Shown here: positions 42,711-51,592 of the stretch, piece after piece
Position numbering within the stretch: position 1 is the stretch's first letter
Layout: every line of letters begins with the position of its first letter
From: Spongiactinospora rosea
GTDB lineage: Bacteria; Actinomycetota; Actinomycetes; Streptosporangiales; Streptosporangiaceae
Length of the DNA: 64,000 nt
Assembly: GCF_003315795.1 (NCBI RefSeq)
Contig: NZ_QMEY01000008.1
Coordinates: 124,001 to 188,000, forward strand
Direction: 5' to 3'
Position numbers and translations under genes: made by a program
The notes under the pieces: model-generated
What the model saw: the letters and a program-made list of their open reading frames with translations, nothing else
What the model was told of the DNA's origin: nothing
Database searches by the model: none

Positions 42711-44003
42711 TCACCCCTGCGGCAGCAGCCTGCCGTTGCGGAACAGGTCCACGAAGAGCTGGTGGTCCTCGCGGGCGCGGACTCCGTAGGCGTGGGCGAA
42801 GTCCACCAGCAGCGCGGTGAACTCGGCGCGGTCGTCGCCGATGGCCGCCACGATGGCCTCCTCGGTGGAGAACGCGACCAGGTCGTGGCCGGAGTGGTCG
42901 TCGGCCACGGCGTGCATGCGGGCCACCGCGACGCCCAGGTCGCGCACGACCGAGCCGAACTCCTCGGGCTCGTTGACCTCGTCCCAGTCGAGGTCGGCGG
43001 AGTAGGGGGAGATCTCGGCGACCATCTGGCCGACGCCGTTCAGCTCGGTGTAGCCGAGCCAGGGGTCGGCGTACGCCTGGAGGGCCCGCTGGGACTCGGC
43101 GGTGCGGTGTCCCTGGTGGCGGAAGTAGGAGGTGACGCGCTCGTCGTCGATGTGCCGGGCGACGGCCGGGGTCTGCGCCTGCTTCATGTAGAGGATGACG
43201 TCGTTCTCAAGGGCCTGGGTGTGCCCTTCCAGCAGCAGGTTGTACGAGGGCAGGCCCGCCGAGCCGATGCCCACGCCGGTGCGCACCGCGACGTCCTTGA
43301 TGGTGTGCTCCACGCCGGTCGATTCCGGGATCGTGGTCAGGTACGCGGCGAACGCCTCCTCCACCGCGCGCCGGGTCTCCTCCCCGACCGCCCGGCGGCC
43401 CTCCATGACGGCGAAGCGGCGGTCGTAGTTCTCGATCGTGGTCTCCACATCGAGCAGGGCCACCCGGGTGTTGAGCCGGGCGCGCTGCAGCACCCGGTGC
43501 AGCGCGCCGGACGTGGTGTCCAGGGTGAGCGAGCCGAGCGCGGTGTCACCGGACCCGCAGATGGCGGTCAGCTCGGCGAGGTAGGACCCAGCGAAGCCGG
43601 CCACCAGGTCGGTGATCGCCTCGTCCGACAGCGCCTTGGCGTACCCGATCAGCGCGAGGCTGGCCGCCAGCCGCTTGAGGTCCCAGGTGAACGGCCCGAC
43701 GTACGCCTCGTCGAAGTCGTTGACATTGAAGACCAGCAGGCCCGAGGAGTTCATGTAGGTGCCGAAGTTCTCGGCGTGCAGGTCGCCGTGGATCCACACC
43801 CGCGAGGTCTTGCCGTCCAGGTAGGCGTCGTCGGCGAAGGCCCCGGTCATGTCGGCGTAGAACAGGCAGGCGCTGCCCCGGTAGAAGGCGAACGGCGAGG
43901 CCGCCATCTTGCGGAACTTGCGCCGGAAGGCGGCCGGGTCGCGCTGAATGGACGGCCCGAACTCGGTGGCGAGCACATCGCGGATGTGCCGGGAACGCTC
44001 CAT
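42711..44003 (-). CDS. DUF2252 family protein
   Basis: The 430-residue protein belongs to DUF2252, a kinase-like fold group common in actinobacteria. Visible features are FAFYRGSACLFYADM, the catalytic-loop-like VWIHGDLHAENFGTY and FNVNDFDEAYVGPFTWDLKR, which corresponds to the metal-binding DFD of APH-type kinases. A phosphotransfer activity is suggested by these motifs, but no substrate is known. ATG 44003 (MERSRHI) is the family-like start; the frame extends upstream without similarity. Confidence 0.85.
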   Translation of the reverse strand: MERSRHIRDVLATEFGPSIQRDPAAFRRKFRKMAASPFAFYRGSACLFYADMTGAFADDAYLDGKTSRVWIHGDLHAENFGTYMNSSGLLVFNVNDFDEAYVGPFTWDLKRLAASLALIGYAKALSDEAITDLVAGFAGSYLAELTAICGSGDTALGSLTLDTTSGALHRVLQRARLNTRVALLDVETTIENYDRRFAVMEGRRAVGEETRRAVEEAFAAYLTTIPESTGVEHTIKDVAVRTGVGIGSAGLPSYNLLLEGHTQALENDVILYMKQAQTPAVARHIDDERVTSYFRHQGHRTAESQRALQAYADPWLGYTELNGVGQMVAEISPYSADLDWDEVNEPEEFGSVVRDLGVAVARMHAVADDHSGHDLVAFSTEEAIVAAIGDDRAEFTALLVDFAHAYGVRAREDHQLFVDLFRNGRLLPQG

Positions 44004-44190
44004 GGCACGAACGCTATCCCAGCGGGAGACCGCGGTGATCGCCGGTTGCGCAGTCGTGATCTGAGCGGCCAATGCGGCAGATGGAAGGCGCAGGACGTCT
44101 GCGCGGCCGAGGCCACCGCCCTGACCTCCGCCGCCCCTGGCTACGAGGTGGCCTGCCACTTCCCTGAAGGGCCGTGACGTCACGCCATAG

Positions 44191-44209
44191 TTAGGTTAGG
44201 CTCGCCTTA
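44191..44209 (+). promoter_or_regulatory. IdeR/DmdR-type iron box
   Basis: TTAGGTTAGGCTCGCCTTA matches the 19-base actinobacterial iron box TWAGGTTAGSCTWACCTWA at 17 positions. It lies 27 bases before the methyltransferase start, over the likely promoter, so iron-loaded IdeR/DmdR1 should repress that gene. Confidence 0.82.
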
Positions 44210-44236
44210 CTTAAAGCGAGGTTTCCGGAGGGCGTC

Positions 44237-45058
44237 ATGACGAAGGTCGACGGCTCGGCCCTGGAGAGCGTGGCGGCGACCGCACTGTGGACGTTGCGCA
44301 ACCGCGCCCTGGAGGCGGCACGCCCGAAGTCGCCCTTCTCCGATCCGCTGGCCGTCGAGGTCTACCAGGCCATCGACTACGACTACGCGAAGTTCGGGCG
44401 GCCCAGCCGGTCGCACCCGCTCCGGGCCATGGCGCTGGACCTCGCGATCCGCTCCCACCTGGACCGCCATCCGGGCGCGCCGGTGGTCGCGCTGGGCGAG
44501 GGCCTGCAGACCACGTACTGGCGGCTCGGCGAACCGCGGACCGGCTGGCTGTCGGTCGATCTGCCGCCGGTCATCGCGCTGCGCGAGCGGCTGCTGCCCG
44601 CCGGGCCGCACATCACCGGCGTCCCGGCGTCGGTGCTGGACCGGAGCTGGATGGACGCGGTGCCCGCCGGGGCCGAGCCGTTCATCTCGGCCGAGGGCCT
44701 GCTGATGTACCTGGAACCCGTCGAGGCGCTGGCGCTGATCGCCGACTGCGCCGCCCGCTTCCCCGGCGGCGCCTTCTTCTTCGACTCGATCCCGCCGTGG
44801 TTCCGGGACCGCACGCTGCGCGGATTCCACCTCACCGCCCGCTACACGGCCCCGCCGATGCCGTTCGCGCTGACGGTCTCCCAGGCGCTCCGGCTGCCGC
44901 GGGAGGTCCCGGGCGTGGCCGCGGCCCGCGACGTCCCGCTGCCCACCGGGCGCGGGCTGTGGCGGTACGGCTTCGTGAAGGCCCTCGCGGACCTGCCGCC
45001 GCTGCGCGAACGCCGGCCGTCCATCACCCTGCTCACCTTCGCCCGCCCGGCGGGCTGA
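44237..45058 (+). CDS. LCM-type class I SAM-dependent methyltransferase, iron-box controlled
   Basis: The 273-residue protein is of the leucine-carboxyl-methyltransferase family. The SAM site is in VVALGEGLQTTYWRLGEP with WLSVDLPPVIALRERLLP, and FISAEGLLMYL forms the later catalytic strand. Bacterial members methylate small-molecule carboxylates or hydroxyls in secondary metabolism. ATG 44237 has CGGAGGG upstream. It stands alone, but an iron box over its promoter implies expression in iron starvation, so the substrate may be a siderophore or its precursor made elsewhere in the genome (inference). Confidence 0.85.
   Translation: MTKVDGSALESVAATALWTLRNRALEAARPKSPFSDPLAVEVYQAIDYDYAKFGRPSRSHPLRAMALDLAIRSHLDRHPGAPVVALGEGLQTTYWRLGEPRTGWLSVDLPPVIALRERLLPAGPHITGVPASVLDRSWMDAVPAGAEPFISAEGLLMYLEPVEALALIADCAARFPGGAFFFDSIPPWFRDRTLRGFHLTARYTAPPMPFALTVSQALRLPREVPGVAAARDVPLPTGRGLWRYGFVKALADLPPLRERRPSITLLTFARPAG
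45041..45055. terminator. short hairpin at convergent gene ends
   Basis: GCCCGC-CCG-GCGGGC forms a six-base stem and three-base loop at the end of the methyltransferase gene, facing the convergent hydrolase gene. It is the only hairpin in the five-base gap region and may act as terminator; it is weaker than the others in the window. Confidence 0.4.
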
Positions 45059-45062
45059 CCGC

Positions 45063-46859
45063 TCAGGCGATTCCCACGAACCACCACAGCAGGGTCGCGC
45101 CGACCACCGCGACCGCCACCAGGCTCGGCCACAGGCGCTGCCCGCGCGACCACCGGGCGCTCAGCGGCAGCGCCGCGCACAGCGGCACGACGTAACCGGC
45201 CATGCCCGCGGGCACGCCCGCCGCGAGCACGGTCTCGTTCGCCGCCACCACGTCGTACAGGCCGTACCCCAGCAGGCCCAGGAAGGAGAGCCCGGCGACC
45301 CCGGCGAGCAGCAGCCGGACCGAGCGCCACCCCGACCAGCGCCGGACCGCCGCCACGACCTGGACCAGCGACACGACCGCGAGGGCGGCCAGGAGCGCGA
45401 GCCACCACCACTCGCCCCCGGCCAGCATCCGGTACGGCATCGCCGTCGGCAGCAGCTCACCCGGCGCGGCGATCCGGTACGGCGGCTCGCCCGGATCGCA
45501 CGGGACGGCGGCCGAGGCCGGGTCCGCCACGAACGCCGAGATCGTCGTCCGCCCGCAGAAGCTGGACAGGAACACCGCGTGCCCCACCCCGGCGAACTCG
45601 GTGAACCGGGCGTGCGGCAGCCGCTCCGCCGCGGGGCGGGCCGTACGGCCCGGGGTCGTCGGGTCCAGCGCCCCGCCGGCCACCAGCACGGGCGCGCCGG
45701 TGCTCGCCGCCTTGCCCGCCGAGTACGGCAGCCGCCACGCGTCGCACACCGCCCGGTCCACGACCGTGGTGAACAGCCGCGCGGGCCGTTCGCGGGCCGC
45801 CGGGTCCACCTCGTCCTGGCACTGCACCGCGTGGTAGAGCCCGAGGGCCCGGGAGGTGAGGGCCGGTCCGGCGGCGTCGGCCAGCGCGCCGAGCAGTTCG
45901 TCCCGGCCGCCCGCCAGGGCGTCGATGATCGTGGGCGCGACCGGGACGAAGTCCACCTCGTGCAGCGCCTCGGCGAGGATGGTCATGAGGTCCTGGCCGG
46001 TCAGCCGTACCGTGAGCGGGCCGCCGGTGAGCGGGTCGGTGGTGGTCACGCTCGCGGGGCGCGCGTCGTACCGGGCGACCATCGCGGCGAACCTCCCCGG
46101 CAGATCGGCCCACCCGAGGCCGCGCAGGGTGGCGTCCAGGTTGGCCTCGGCGTCGCCGTACCAGTCGACCTCGGCGGGCAGGAACGAGTCCAGCACCACC
46201 GAGCGCACGCCCCCGGGGTCGGCCGCCGCCGCTGCCAGCATGGAACGGGTGGAGTAGCTGACCCCGAACAGGTTCCACCTGGCGTAGCCGAGCGCGCGGC
46301 GCAGGTCGGCCACGTCGGCGGCGATCTCCGCCGTGGTGTAGCCGCGCAGGTCCACGCCCTGGCGGGCCAGCCGGTCCCGGCAGGCGGTCGCGCCCCTGGC
46401 GATCCCGGCCGTGTCGTTCCGCATCGGTCCGGGGCGGGCCAGCCCGTCGAGCACGCCCCTTGCGATCTCCGGGCACTCCAGCGCGGGCTCGGACCACCGG
46501 CTGCCGCGCTGCTCGATCGTCACCACGTCGCGGTCGCGGCCGAGGATCATCTCCGACAGGTAGCCCGTGAGCTGGATCGATCCAGAGCCGGGCCCGCCGC
46601 TGGTGTAGACGACAGGGTCGGGCTTGCGGTCGGTGGCGGCCGAGCGGTGTACCGCGAAACCGACCTTGATCGTCCGGCTGCCGGGCACGTCCCGCCGTTC
46701 GGGGACGATCAGGAAGCCGCATCGCGTACCGGCGGGCACCTGGACCGGGCACGCCCGGTCCTCGATCGCTCGCGAAGGAGCTGTGGCGGACGCGGGCGCG
46801 GCGGTGAGGAACATGACGGCCATGAGCAGGGCGGCGATCAGGGCCCGTGGGGGGATCAC
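45063..46859 (-). CDS. TAP-like alpha/beta-hydrolase with C-terminal membrane domain
   Basis: The 598-residue protein begins with a Sec signal (MIPPRALIAALLMAVMFL...PASA). A TAP-family hydrolase follows: oxyanion segment YTSGGPGSGSIQL, nucleophile in LFGVSYSTRSMLAA, acid in VAGGALDPTTPG and His in FAGVGHAVFLSSFC. Unlike secreted TAP enzymes it continues with about 130 residues holding four hydrophobic segments (WWWLALLAALAVVSLVQVV through VAVAVVGATLLWWFV). The hydrolase is thus tethered to the outer face of the membrane. It overlaps nothing, and its upstream region faces the cobalamin riboswitch unit. Confidence 0.88.
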   Translation of the reverse strand: MIPPRALIAALLMAVMFLTAAPASATAPSRAIEDRACPVQVPAGTRCGFLIVPERRDVPGSRTIKVGFAVHRSAATDRKPDPVVYTSGGPGSGSIQLTGYLSEMILGRDRDVVTIEQRGSRWSEPALECPEIARGVLDGLARPGPMRNDTAGIARGATACRDRLARQGVDLRGYTTAEIAADVADLRRALGYARWNLFGVSYSTRSMLAAAAADPGGVRSVVLDSFLPAEVDWYGDAEANLDATLRGLGWADLPGRFAAMVARYDARPASVTTTDPLTGGPLTVRLTGQDLMTILAEALHEVDFVPVAPTIIDALAGGRDELLGALADAAGPALTSRALGLYHAVQCQDEVDPAARERPARLFTTVVDRAVCDAWRLPYSAGKAASTGAPVLVAGGALDPTTPGRTARPAAERLPHARFTEFAGVGHAVFLSSFCGRTTISAFVADPASAAVPCDPGEPPYRIAAPGELLPTAMPYRMLAGGEWWWLALLAALAVVSLVQVVAAVRRWSGWRSVRLLLAGVAGLSFLGLLGYGLYDVVAANETVLAAGVPAGMAGYVVPLCAALPLSARWSRGQRLWPSLVAVAVVGATLLWWFVGIA

Positions 46860-46934
46860 AACGCCACAGGCTAGCGATCAGCCCCCGGCACGGCGACGCT
46901 CAGGCCGCGCTGGTGCCTGATGCGTGGTGGAATG

Positions 46935-47105
46935 ACCGGTTTCGTGGGATGATGCCGGAAAGGCGAGCGCGGACGAGGAAGCCGGTGCGAATCCGGCGCG
47001 GTCCCGCCACTGTGATCGGCGAGCGAGTTCCCATGACGCCACTGCCCCCGCCCGGGGTGGGAAGGCGGGAACGAGCCTCGACCCGAGAGCCAGGAGACTC
47101 ACGCG
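46935..47105 (+). ncRNA. cobalamin (AdoCbl) riboswitch
   Basis: The conserved core is easily read. GCCGGTGCGAATCCGGC (46981-46997) makes the early stem-loop, GTCCCGCCACTGT follows at 47001-47013, a second GCCACTG lies at 47038-47044, GGGAAGGCGGGA at 47059-47070, and the B12 box AGCCAGGAGAC at 47088-47098. It precedes a B12-type importer, which it should shut down when cobalamin is plentiful. A further 200-base leader separates it from the first gene; I see no protein there and no clear expression platform. Confidence 0.93.
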
Positions 47106-47307
47106 GTCGCCTCCTCGATGAACTGGGGCGGATCTCCCCGGAGAGGAGTGGCCGGATGGCCGATGGGCCGGTGGGCGCGCCGCGTGGCGGTGACGTGTCC
47201 TTAGCGAGCCCGCGTCCGCCCGGCGGCGAGCGGCGTGGTCCGTCGTGTCGTCTCTCTGATCCCGGTGGTTCCGTCCCGCTGTGCAGATTCCGGGAGAGGA
47301 ACCCTCC

Positions 47308-48303
47308 ATGCCGGGCAGACGCCCCAAGTCCCTGCCGTTCGTCCTGTTCGCCGCCTGTGCCGTGCTGCTGGCGGGCTGTGGGGGCGCGCCCGCCGACGTC
47401 GGGGCGGCCGCGCGGGCCCCGGTACCGGCCGGATTCCCGATCACCGTCGACAACTGCGGCGTGCGGACGACCTACGAGCGCCCGCCCCGGCGGGCGGTGT
47501 CGCTGAACCAGCACGCCACGGAGGTGCTGCTGGCCCTCGGGCTCGCGCAGTCCATGATCGGCACCGGCTACCTGGACGACCGGGTGCTGCCCGAGTACCA
47601 GGCCGCGTACGACGGCGTGAAGGTGCTGTCGGAGAAGTACCCGTCCTTCGAGGCGCTGCTGACCGAGGAGCCCGACTTCGTGTACGGCGGCTTCGCCAGC
47701 ACCTTCGACGCGAAGGAGGGCCGGAGCAGGGACGCCCTGGGCAAGGCCGGGATCGACACCTATCTCAACATCGAGGAGTGCGCCACCGGCCCGGTGACGA
47801 TGGCCATGATGGACCAGGAGATCCGCAACGTCGCCCGGATCTTCGGCGTGCCCGGCCGCGCGGAGCCGCTGCTCACCCGGCTGCACGCGACCCTCGGCGG
47901 GGTGAGGGACCGGCTGGCCGGGGTCGCCCCGGTCAGGCTGTTCGTCTACGACAGCGGCGACAAGACGGCGTTCACGGCGGGCGGGCGCGGGGTCGGCAAC
48001 GAGATCGTCAAGCTGGCCGGGGCCCAGAACGTGTTCTCGGACGTCGCCAAGGCGTGGGGCGACGTGTCGTTCGAGCAGGTGGCCGAGCGCGCGCCGGACT
48101 GGATCGTGATCTACGACTACGGCGCGCAGCCGGTGGCCGACAAGAAGCGGTTCCTGCTGTCGAACCCGGCCCTTGCGGACGTCCCGGCGATCAAGGAGCG
48201 GCGGTTCGCGGTGCTGCCGCTGTCGTCGGTGGTGCTGGGGGTGCGCGCGCCGGCCGCCGTCGAGTCGCTGGCCCGCCAGATCCACCCCGAACGGTTCCGG
48301 TGA
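47308..48303 (+). CDS. btuF: BtuF-like cobalamin-binding lipoprotein
   Basis: The 331-residue peripl_BP_2-family protein has a perfect lipobox (AVLLAGCGG). Lobe one begins RRAVSLNQHATEVLLALGLAQ, and a long bridging helix precedes lobe two. Control by the cobalamin riboswitch directly upstream indicates cobalamin or cobinamide as ligand. It is a paralogue of the binding protein at 13026: both have the IxVxNCG strand and an EVxLALG helix. ATG 47308 follows GAGAGG. It overlaps the permease gene by four bases. Confidence 0.88.
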   Translation: MPGRRPKSLPFVLFAACAVLLAGCGGAPADVGAAARAPVPAGFPITVDNCGVRTTYERPPRRAVSLNQHATEVLLALGLAQSMIGTGYLDDRVLPEYQAAYDGVKVLSEKYPSFEALLTEEPDFVYGGFASTFDAKEGRSRDALGKAGIDTYLNIEECATGPVTMAMMDQEIRNVARIFGVPGRAEPLLTRLHATLGGVRDRLAGVAPVRLFVYDSGDKTAFTAGGRGVGNEIVKLAGAQNVFSDVAKAWGDVSFEQVAERAPDWIVIYDYGAQPVADKKRFLLSNPALADVPAIKERRFAVLPLSSVVLGVRAPAAVESLARQIHPERFR

Positions 48304-49379
48304 GCCCCCGCGTGGCGCTGCTCGGCCGGACGGCGGCGAAACCGCTGCTCGGACGCCGCCCCGGGCTGCCGTATCCGCTGGTGATCGGGCTGCTGGCGGC
48401 GCTGCTGTGCGCGGCGGTGACGGCCGGGATCGCGGCCGGGTCGATCGCGCTGCCCCCCGGGCAGGTGTGGGGCATCCTGGCGCACCGGATCCATCCCGTG
48501 CTGGCCGAGCCGACGTGGCCGGTCGTCCGGGAGACCATCGTGATGGACGTACGGCTGCCACGGGTGCTGCTCTGCGCGGTGGTCGGGGCGGGCCTTTCGG
48601 TGTGCGGGATGGCGTTGCAGGCGCTGGTCCGCAACCCGCTGGCCGATCCGATGCTGCTCGGCGTGTCCTCGGGGGCGACCGTCGGGGCGGTGTGCGTGGT
48701 GGTGTTCGGCGTGACCGTGTTCGGGGCGTTCTCGCTGCCGGTGGCCGCGTTCGCCGGGGCGCTGGCCGCGCTGGTCGCGGTCTACCTGCTGGCCAGGTCG
48801 GGCGGCCGGATGACCACGGTACGGCTGGTGCTGGCGGGGGTGGCCACGGCCGAGGTGCTGTCGGCGGTGGCCGGGTTCCTGGTGGTGACCTCCGGCGACC
48901 CGCACAAGACGCAGTCGGCGCTGCGCTGGATGCTGGGCGGGCTGGCGGGCACGACCTGGCCGGTGGTGTGGGTCCCGGCCGGGGCCGTCGTCCTGGGCAC
49001 CGCCGTACTGCTCGGCGTCTCCCGGCCGCTGAACCTGCTGCTCGCCGGGGAGGAGGCCGCCACCGCGCTGGGGCTGGACGTGCACCGGTTTCGGGCGGCG
49101 CTGTTCGTGCTGGTGGCCGTGATGATCGGGACGATCGTCGCGGTCAGCGGGTCGATCGGGTTCGTCGGGCTGATCATGCCGCACGTGGTGCGGCTGCTGA
49201 TCGGGGCCGACCACCGGCGGGCGCTCCCGGCCACGGCGCTGCTCGGGGCGTCGTTCCTGATCGCGGCCGACCTGTTCGCGCGGACGCTGATCACCCCCGA
49301 GGAGATCCCGGTGGGGATCATCACGGCCCTGGTCGGCGGGCCGTTCTTCCTGTGGCTGATGCGGAGGCGATCGAGGTGA
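48300..49379 (+). CDS. btuC: BtuC-like FecCD permease
   Basis: The 359-residue, roughly ten-helix permease has RLPRVLLCAVVGAGLSVCGM, NPLADPMLLGVSSGATVG and GSIGFVGLIMPHVVRLLIG, the FecCD family hallmarks. It forms the membrane channel of the riboswitch-controlled importer. GTG 48300 overlaps the binding-protein stop (GTGA), and its stop overlaps the ATPase start in the same way. Confidence 0.93.
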   Translation: MSPRVALLGRTAAKPLLGRRPGLPYPLVIGLLAALLCAAVTAGIAAGSIALPPGQVWGILAHRIHPVLAEPTWPVVRETIVMDVRLPRVLLCAVVGAGLSVCGMALQALVRNPLADPMLLGVSSGATVGAVCVVVFGVTVFGAFSLPVAAFAGALAALVAVYLLARSGGRMTTVRLVLAGVATAEVLSAVAGFLVVTSGDPHKTQSALRWMLGGLAGTTWPVVWVPAGAVVLGTAVLLGVSRPLNLLLAGEEAATALGLDVHRFRAALFVLVAVMIGTIVAVSGSIGFVGLIMPHVVRLLIGADHRRALPATALLGASFLIAADLFARTLITPEEIPVGIITALVGGPFFLWLMRRRSR

Positions 49380-50173
49380 CGGCGCAGGCGGCGGCGCTGG
49401 CCGTACAGGACGTGTGGGTGCGCGCGGGCGGCCGGGACCTCGTGCGCGGGGTGTCACTGGAGGTCGCGCCCGGCGAGGTACTGGGGCTGGCCGGGCCGAA
49501 CGGCGCGGGCAAGACCACCCTGCTGCGCACCCTCTACCGGGCCCGCCGTCCGTCCTCCGGGCGGGTGCTGCTGGACGGGCACGACGTGTGGCGGATGCCC
49601 GGCCCCTGGCTGGCCCGCCGGATGGCGGCGGTCCTCCAGGAGACGGCCGGGGACTTCGACCTGACCGTCTACGACGTCGTGGCCATGGGCCGCACCCCGC
49701 ACAAACGCGCCTTCGACGGCGACGACGCCGCCGACCGGGCGATCATCGCCGCCGCGCTGGACCGGCTGGACGTGACCGGGCTGGCGTACGCGCCCTTCGA
49801 CCGGCTGTCCGGCGGGGAGAGGCAGCGGGTGCTGATCGCGCGGGCGCTGGCCCAGCAGCCGGGGACGATGGTCCTGGACGAACCGACCAACCACCTGGAC
49901 CTTCGCCACCAGCTCGACGCGCTTGCGCTGGTGCGCGGGCTCGGGGTCACCGCCGTCGTCGCGCTGCACGACCTCAACCTGGCCGCCGCGTTCTGCGACC
50001 GGATCTGCGTGATGGACGCTGGCGCGGTCGTGGCGCTGGGCGCCCCCCGCGAGGTACTGACCCCCGCCCTGTTCACCGACGTCTACCGCGTCAATGCCGA
50101 CGTCACCGCGCACCCGGAGACCGGCGTCCCCCAGGTCACCTTGCGCACCGGACACCGCGACCCCGCGATCTGA
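49376..50173 (+). CDS. btuD: BtuD-like ATPase
   Basis: The 265-residue ABC ATPase has Walker A GPNGAGKTTLL, Q-loop VLQETAGDFD, signature LSGGERQRVLIARA, Walker B TMVLDEPTNHLD and H-loop VALHDLNLAA. It completes the importer. GTG 49376 overlaps the permease stop. The FhuF-like gene follows after 18 bases. Confidence 0.93.
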   Translation: MTAQAAALAVQDVWVRAGGRDLVRGVSLEVAPGEVLGLAGPNGAGKTTLLRTLYRARRPSSGRVLLDGHDVWRMPGPWLARRMAAVLQETAGDFDLTVYDVVAMGRTPHKRAFDGDDAADRAIIAAALDRLDVTGLAYAPFDRLSGGERQRVLIARALAQQPGTMVLDEPTNHLDLRHQLDALALVRGLGVTAVVALHDLNLAAAFCDRICVMDAGAVVALGAPREVLTPALFTDVYRVNADVTAHPETGVPQVTLRTGHRDPAI

Positions 50174-50191
50174 GATCGGAGTGTCATCGGC

Positions 50192-50923
50192 ATGGAATCC
50201 CTGCGCGCGGCCCTGGCGGATGTGGCCGGATACGGGACGTTCTTCGCCCTCCGGCTCGGCGGCGACGACGCCGGCTGGCACAACGTGCGCGAGGACTACG
50301 CGCGCGGGTTCGCCGACCTGGTGGCGGCCACCGCCGCCAGGTACGACACGCGCGAGTTGCGCGTCGGCGCGTCGATCGCGCAGCTCGGGCACGCCGCCCG
50401 GCTGTGGTCGCCGGTGCTCGGCACGGCGCTCGCGCACGGCGTGGTCCCCGACCTGAGCCGCCTGGACCGCGCCGACGACGGGCCCGCGCTGCGCCTGCCG
50501 GTCCTCGCCCGCCGCCCGGCCGGACCTCCGGAACAGGCCGCGGACCTGCTGTACGACATGGTCGTGCGCGACCACCTGGAGCCGCTGGCGGCGGGCCTGC
50601 GGGTCAAGGTCGCCCCCGGGCTGCTGTACGGCAACGCCGCCTCCGCCCTGGCCGAGGCGGCCCGCGCCGTGGTGGCCGCCCGCCCGGACCTCACCGCCCC
50701 CGCGACCCGGCTGACCACCGCCCTGCTGGCCCGCGGCGGGCTGGCCGGGAAGGGCGTGATCACCACACCGGGGCTGGACTTCCGGCGGACCACCTGCTGC
50801 CTCTACTACCGGGCGCCCGGCGGAACCAAGTGCGGCGACTGCGCGCTGCCCGGCGAACCGGCGCTCAGGCGACCTCGGCCGGGCGCAGCACGCCGCCGAC
50901 CACCAGCAGGATCTGCTCGGTGA
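50192..50923 (+). CDS. FhuF-like 2Fe-2S protein
   Basis: The 243-residue protein ends with the FhuF-type iron-sulfur motif: CC in RRTTCCLYYRAPGG followed by CGDC, giving the C-C-x(10)-C-x2-C ligand set. FhuF proteins reduce ferric siderophores in the cytoplasm. In a cobalamin-regulated operon it might reduce cob(III)alamin-type corrinoids or serve a siderophore imported by the same transporter. The last 59 bases run into the convergent TetR gene, and the final Arg/Pro-rich 25 residues after the motif are probably not conserved. Confidence 0.85.
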   Translation: MESLRAALADVAGYGTFFALRLGGDDAGWHNVREDYARGFADLVAATAARYDTRELRVGASIAQLGHAARLWSPVLGTALAHGVVPDLSRLDRADDGPALRLPVLARRPAGPPEQAADLLYDMVVRDHLEPLAAGLRVKVAPGLLYGNAASALAEAARAVVAARPDLTAPATRLTTALLARGGLAGKGVITTPGLDFRRTTCCLYYRAPGGTKCGDCALPGEPALRRPRPGAARRRPPAGSAR

Positions 50924-51461
50924 GCTGCTCGGGCTTGATCGGGCCCTTGGGGTCGTACCAGCGGTAGATGTCGGTGAGCATGGTGACGATCAGGTTGGCC
51001 GCGATGCCCGGGTCCAGGCCCGCGGCCAGGGCGGATTCGTCGAGGACACTCTCCAGCAGGTCGCGGAAGTCGGTGGTGGTCCGGTGCGCCCACTGCCGGA
51101 AGCGCCGGTGCACGGCCGGGGACAGCTCGCTCTGCTCGCTGAACAGGATGGAGTAGAACGTGCGGTTGACGATCGCCGAGGTCACGTGGGTGTTGATCAC
51201 CGCGCGCAGCCGGTCGTGCGGGGTCAGGCCGGTCTCGCGGTCGGCCCGGAGCCGGGCGTCGTGGTCGTCGAGCAGGTCGCGCACGATGCGGTCGAGCAGC
51301 CAGCGCTTGCTCTTGGCGTAGGAGTAGACGGTCGGCCGGGAGATGCCCGCCGCGTCGGCGATGTCGTCGATGGTGGTGTTGCGGTAGCCCTTGGCGCGGA
51401 AGACCTTGGCCGCCGCGCGGATCAGCGCGCCCTCGTCGGTCGCCCGGGCTCTCGCCATCAC
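50865..51461 (-). CDS. TetR-family regulator of acyl-CoA genes
   Basis: The 198-residue regulator has the TetR N-terminal HTH (YRNTTIDDIADAAGISRPTVY) and a ligand domain with the TetR_C fatty-acid-regulator look. It is divergent from an acyl-CoA dehydrogenase gene with two nearly identical operators between them. A CoA thioester or fatty acid is the likely inducer (inference from context). Its stop lies inside the convergent FhuF-like gene. Confidence 0.9.
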   Translation of the reverse strand: MMARARATDEGALIRAAAKVFRAKGYRNTTIDDIADAAGISRPTVYSYAKSKRWLLDRIVRDLLDDHDARLRADRETGLTPHDRLRAVINTHVTSAIVNRTFYSILFSEQSELSPAVHRRFRQWAHRTTTDFRDLLESVLDESALAAGLDPGIAANLIVTMLTDIYRWYDPKGPIKPEQLTEQILLVVGGVLRPAEVA

Positions 51462-51500
51462 CGCTCCTCACCTTGGTCCCGTCGCGGGGGCCAGCATAGC

Positions 51501-51557
51501 TAACTGCCCGGTCAGTATGCCCCGGCGGTCTAGAAACTTAACTAGCCAGTCAGTATT
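51501..51557. promoter_or_regulatory. two TetR-type operators
   Basis: ACTGCCCGGTCAGT (51503-51516) and ACTAGCCAGTCAGT (51541-51554) lie within aligned 19-base blocks of the form TAACT-N6-GTCAGTAT, 38 bases apart, in the divergent region between the TetR and acyl-CoA dehydrogenase genes. Each is a near-perfect palindrome of the size bound by TetR dimers. Confidence 0.68.
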
Positions 51558-51592
51558 GTTACGAATGCCGTACCACTGGAGGGAGCACGTCG

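Noticed and set aside
47118..47204. 28-codon frame in the leader after the cobalamin riboswitch
   Set aside because: There is no Shine-Dalgarno sequence and the composition is plain; more likely untranslated leader.
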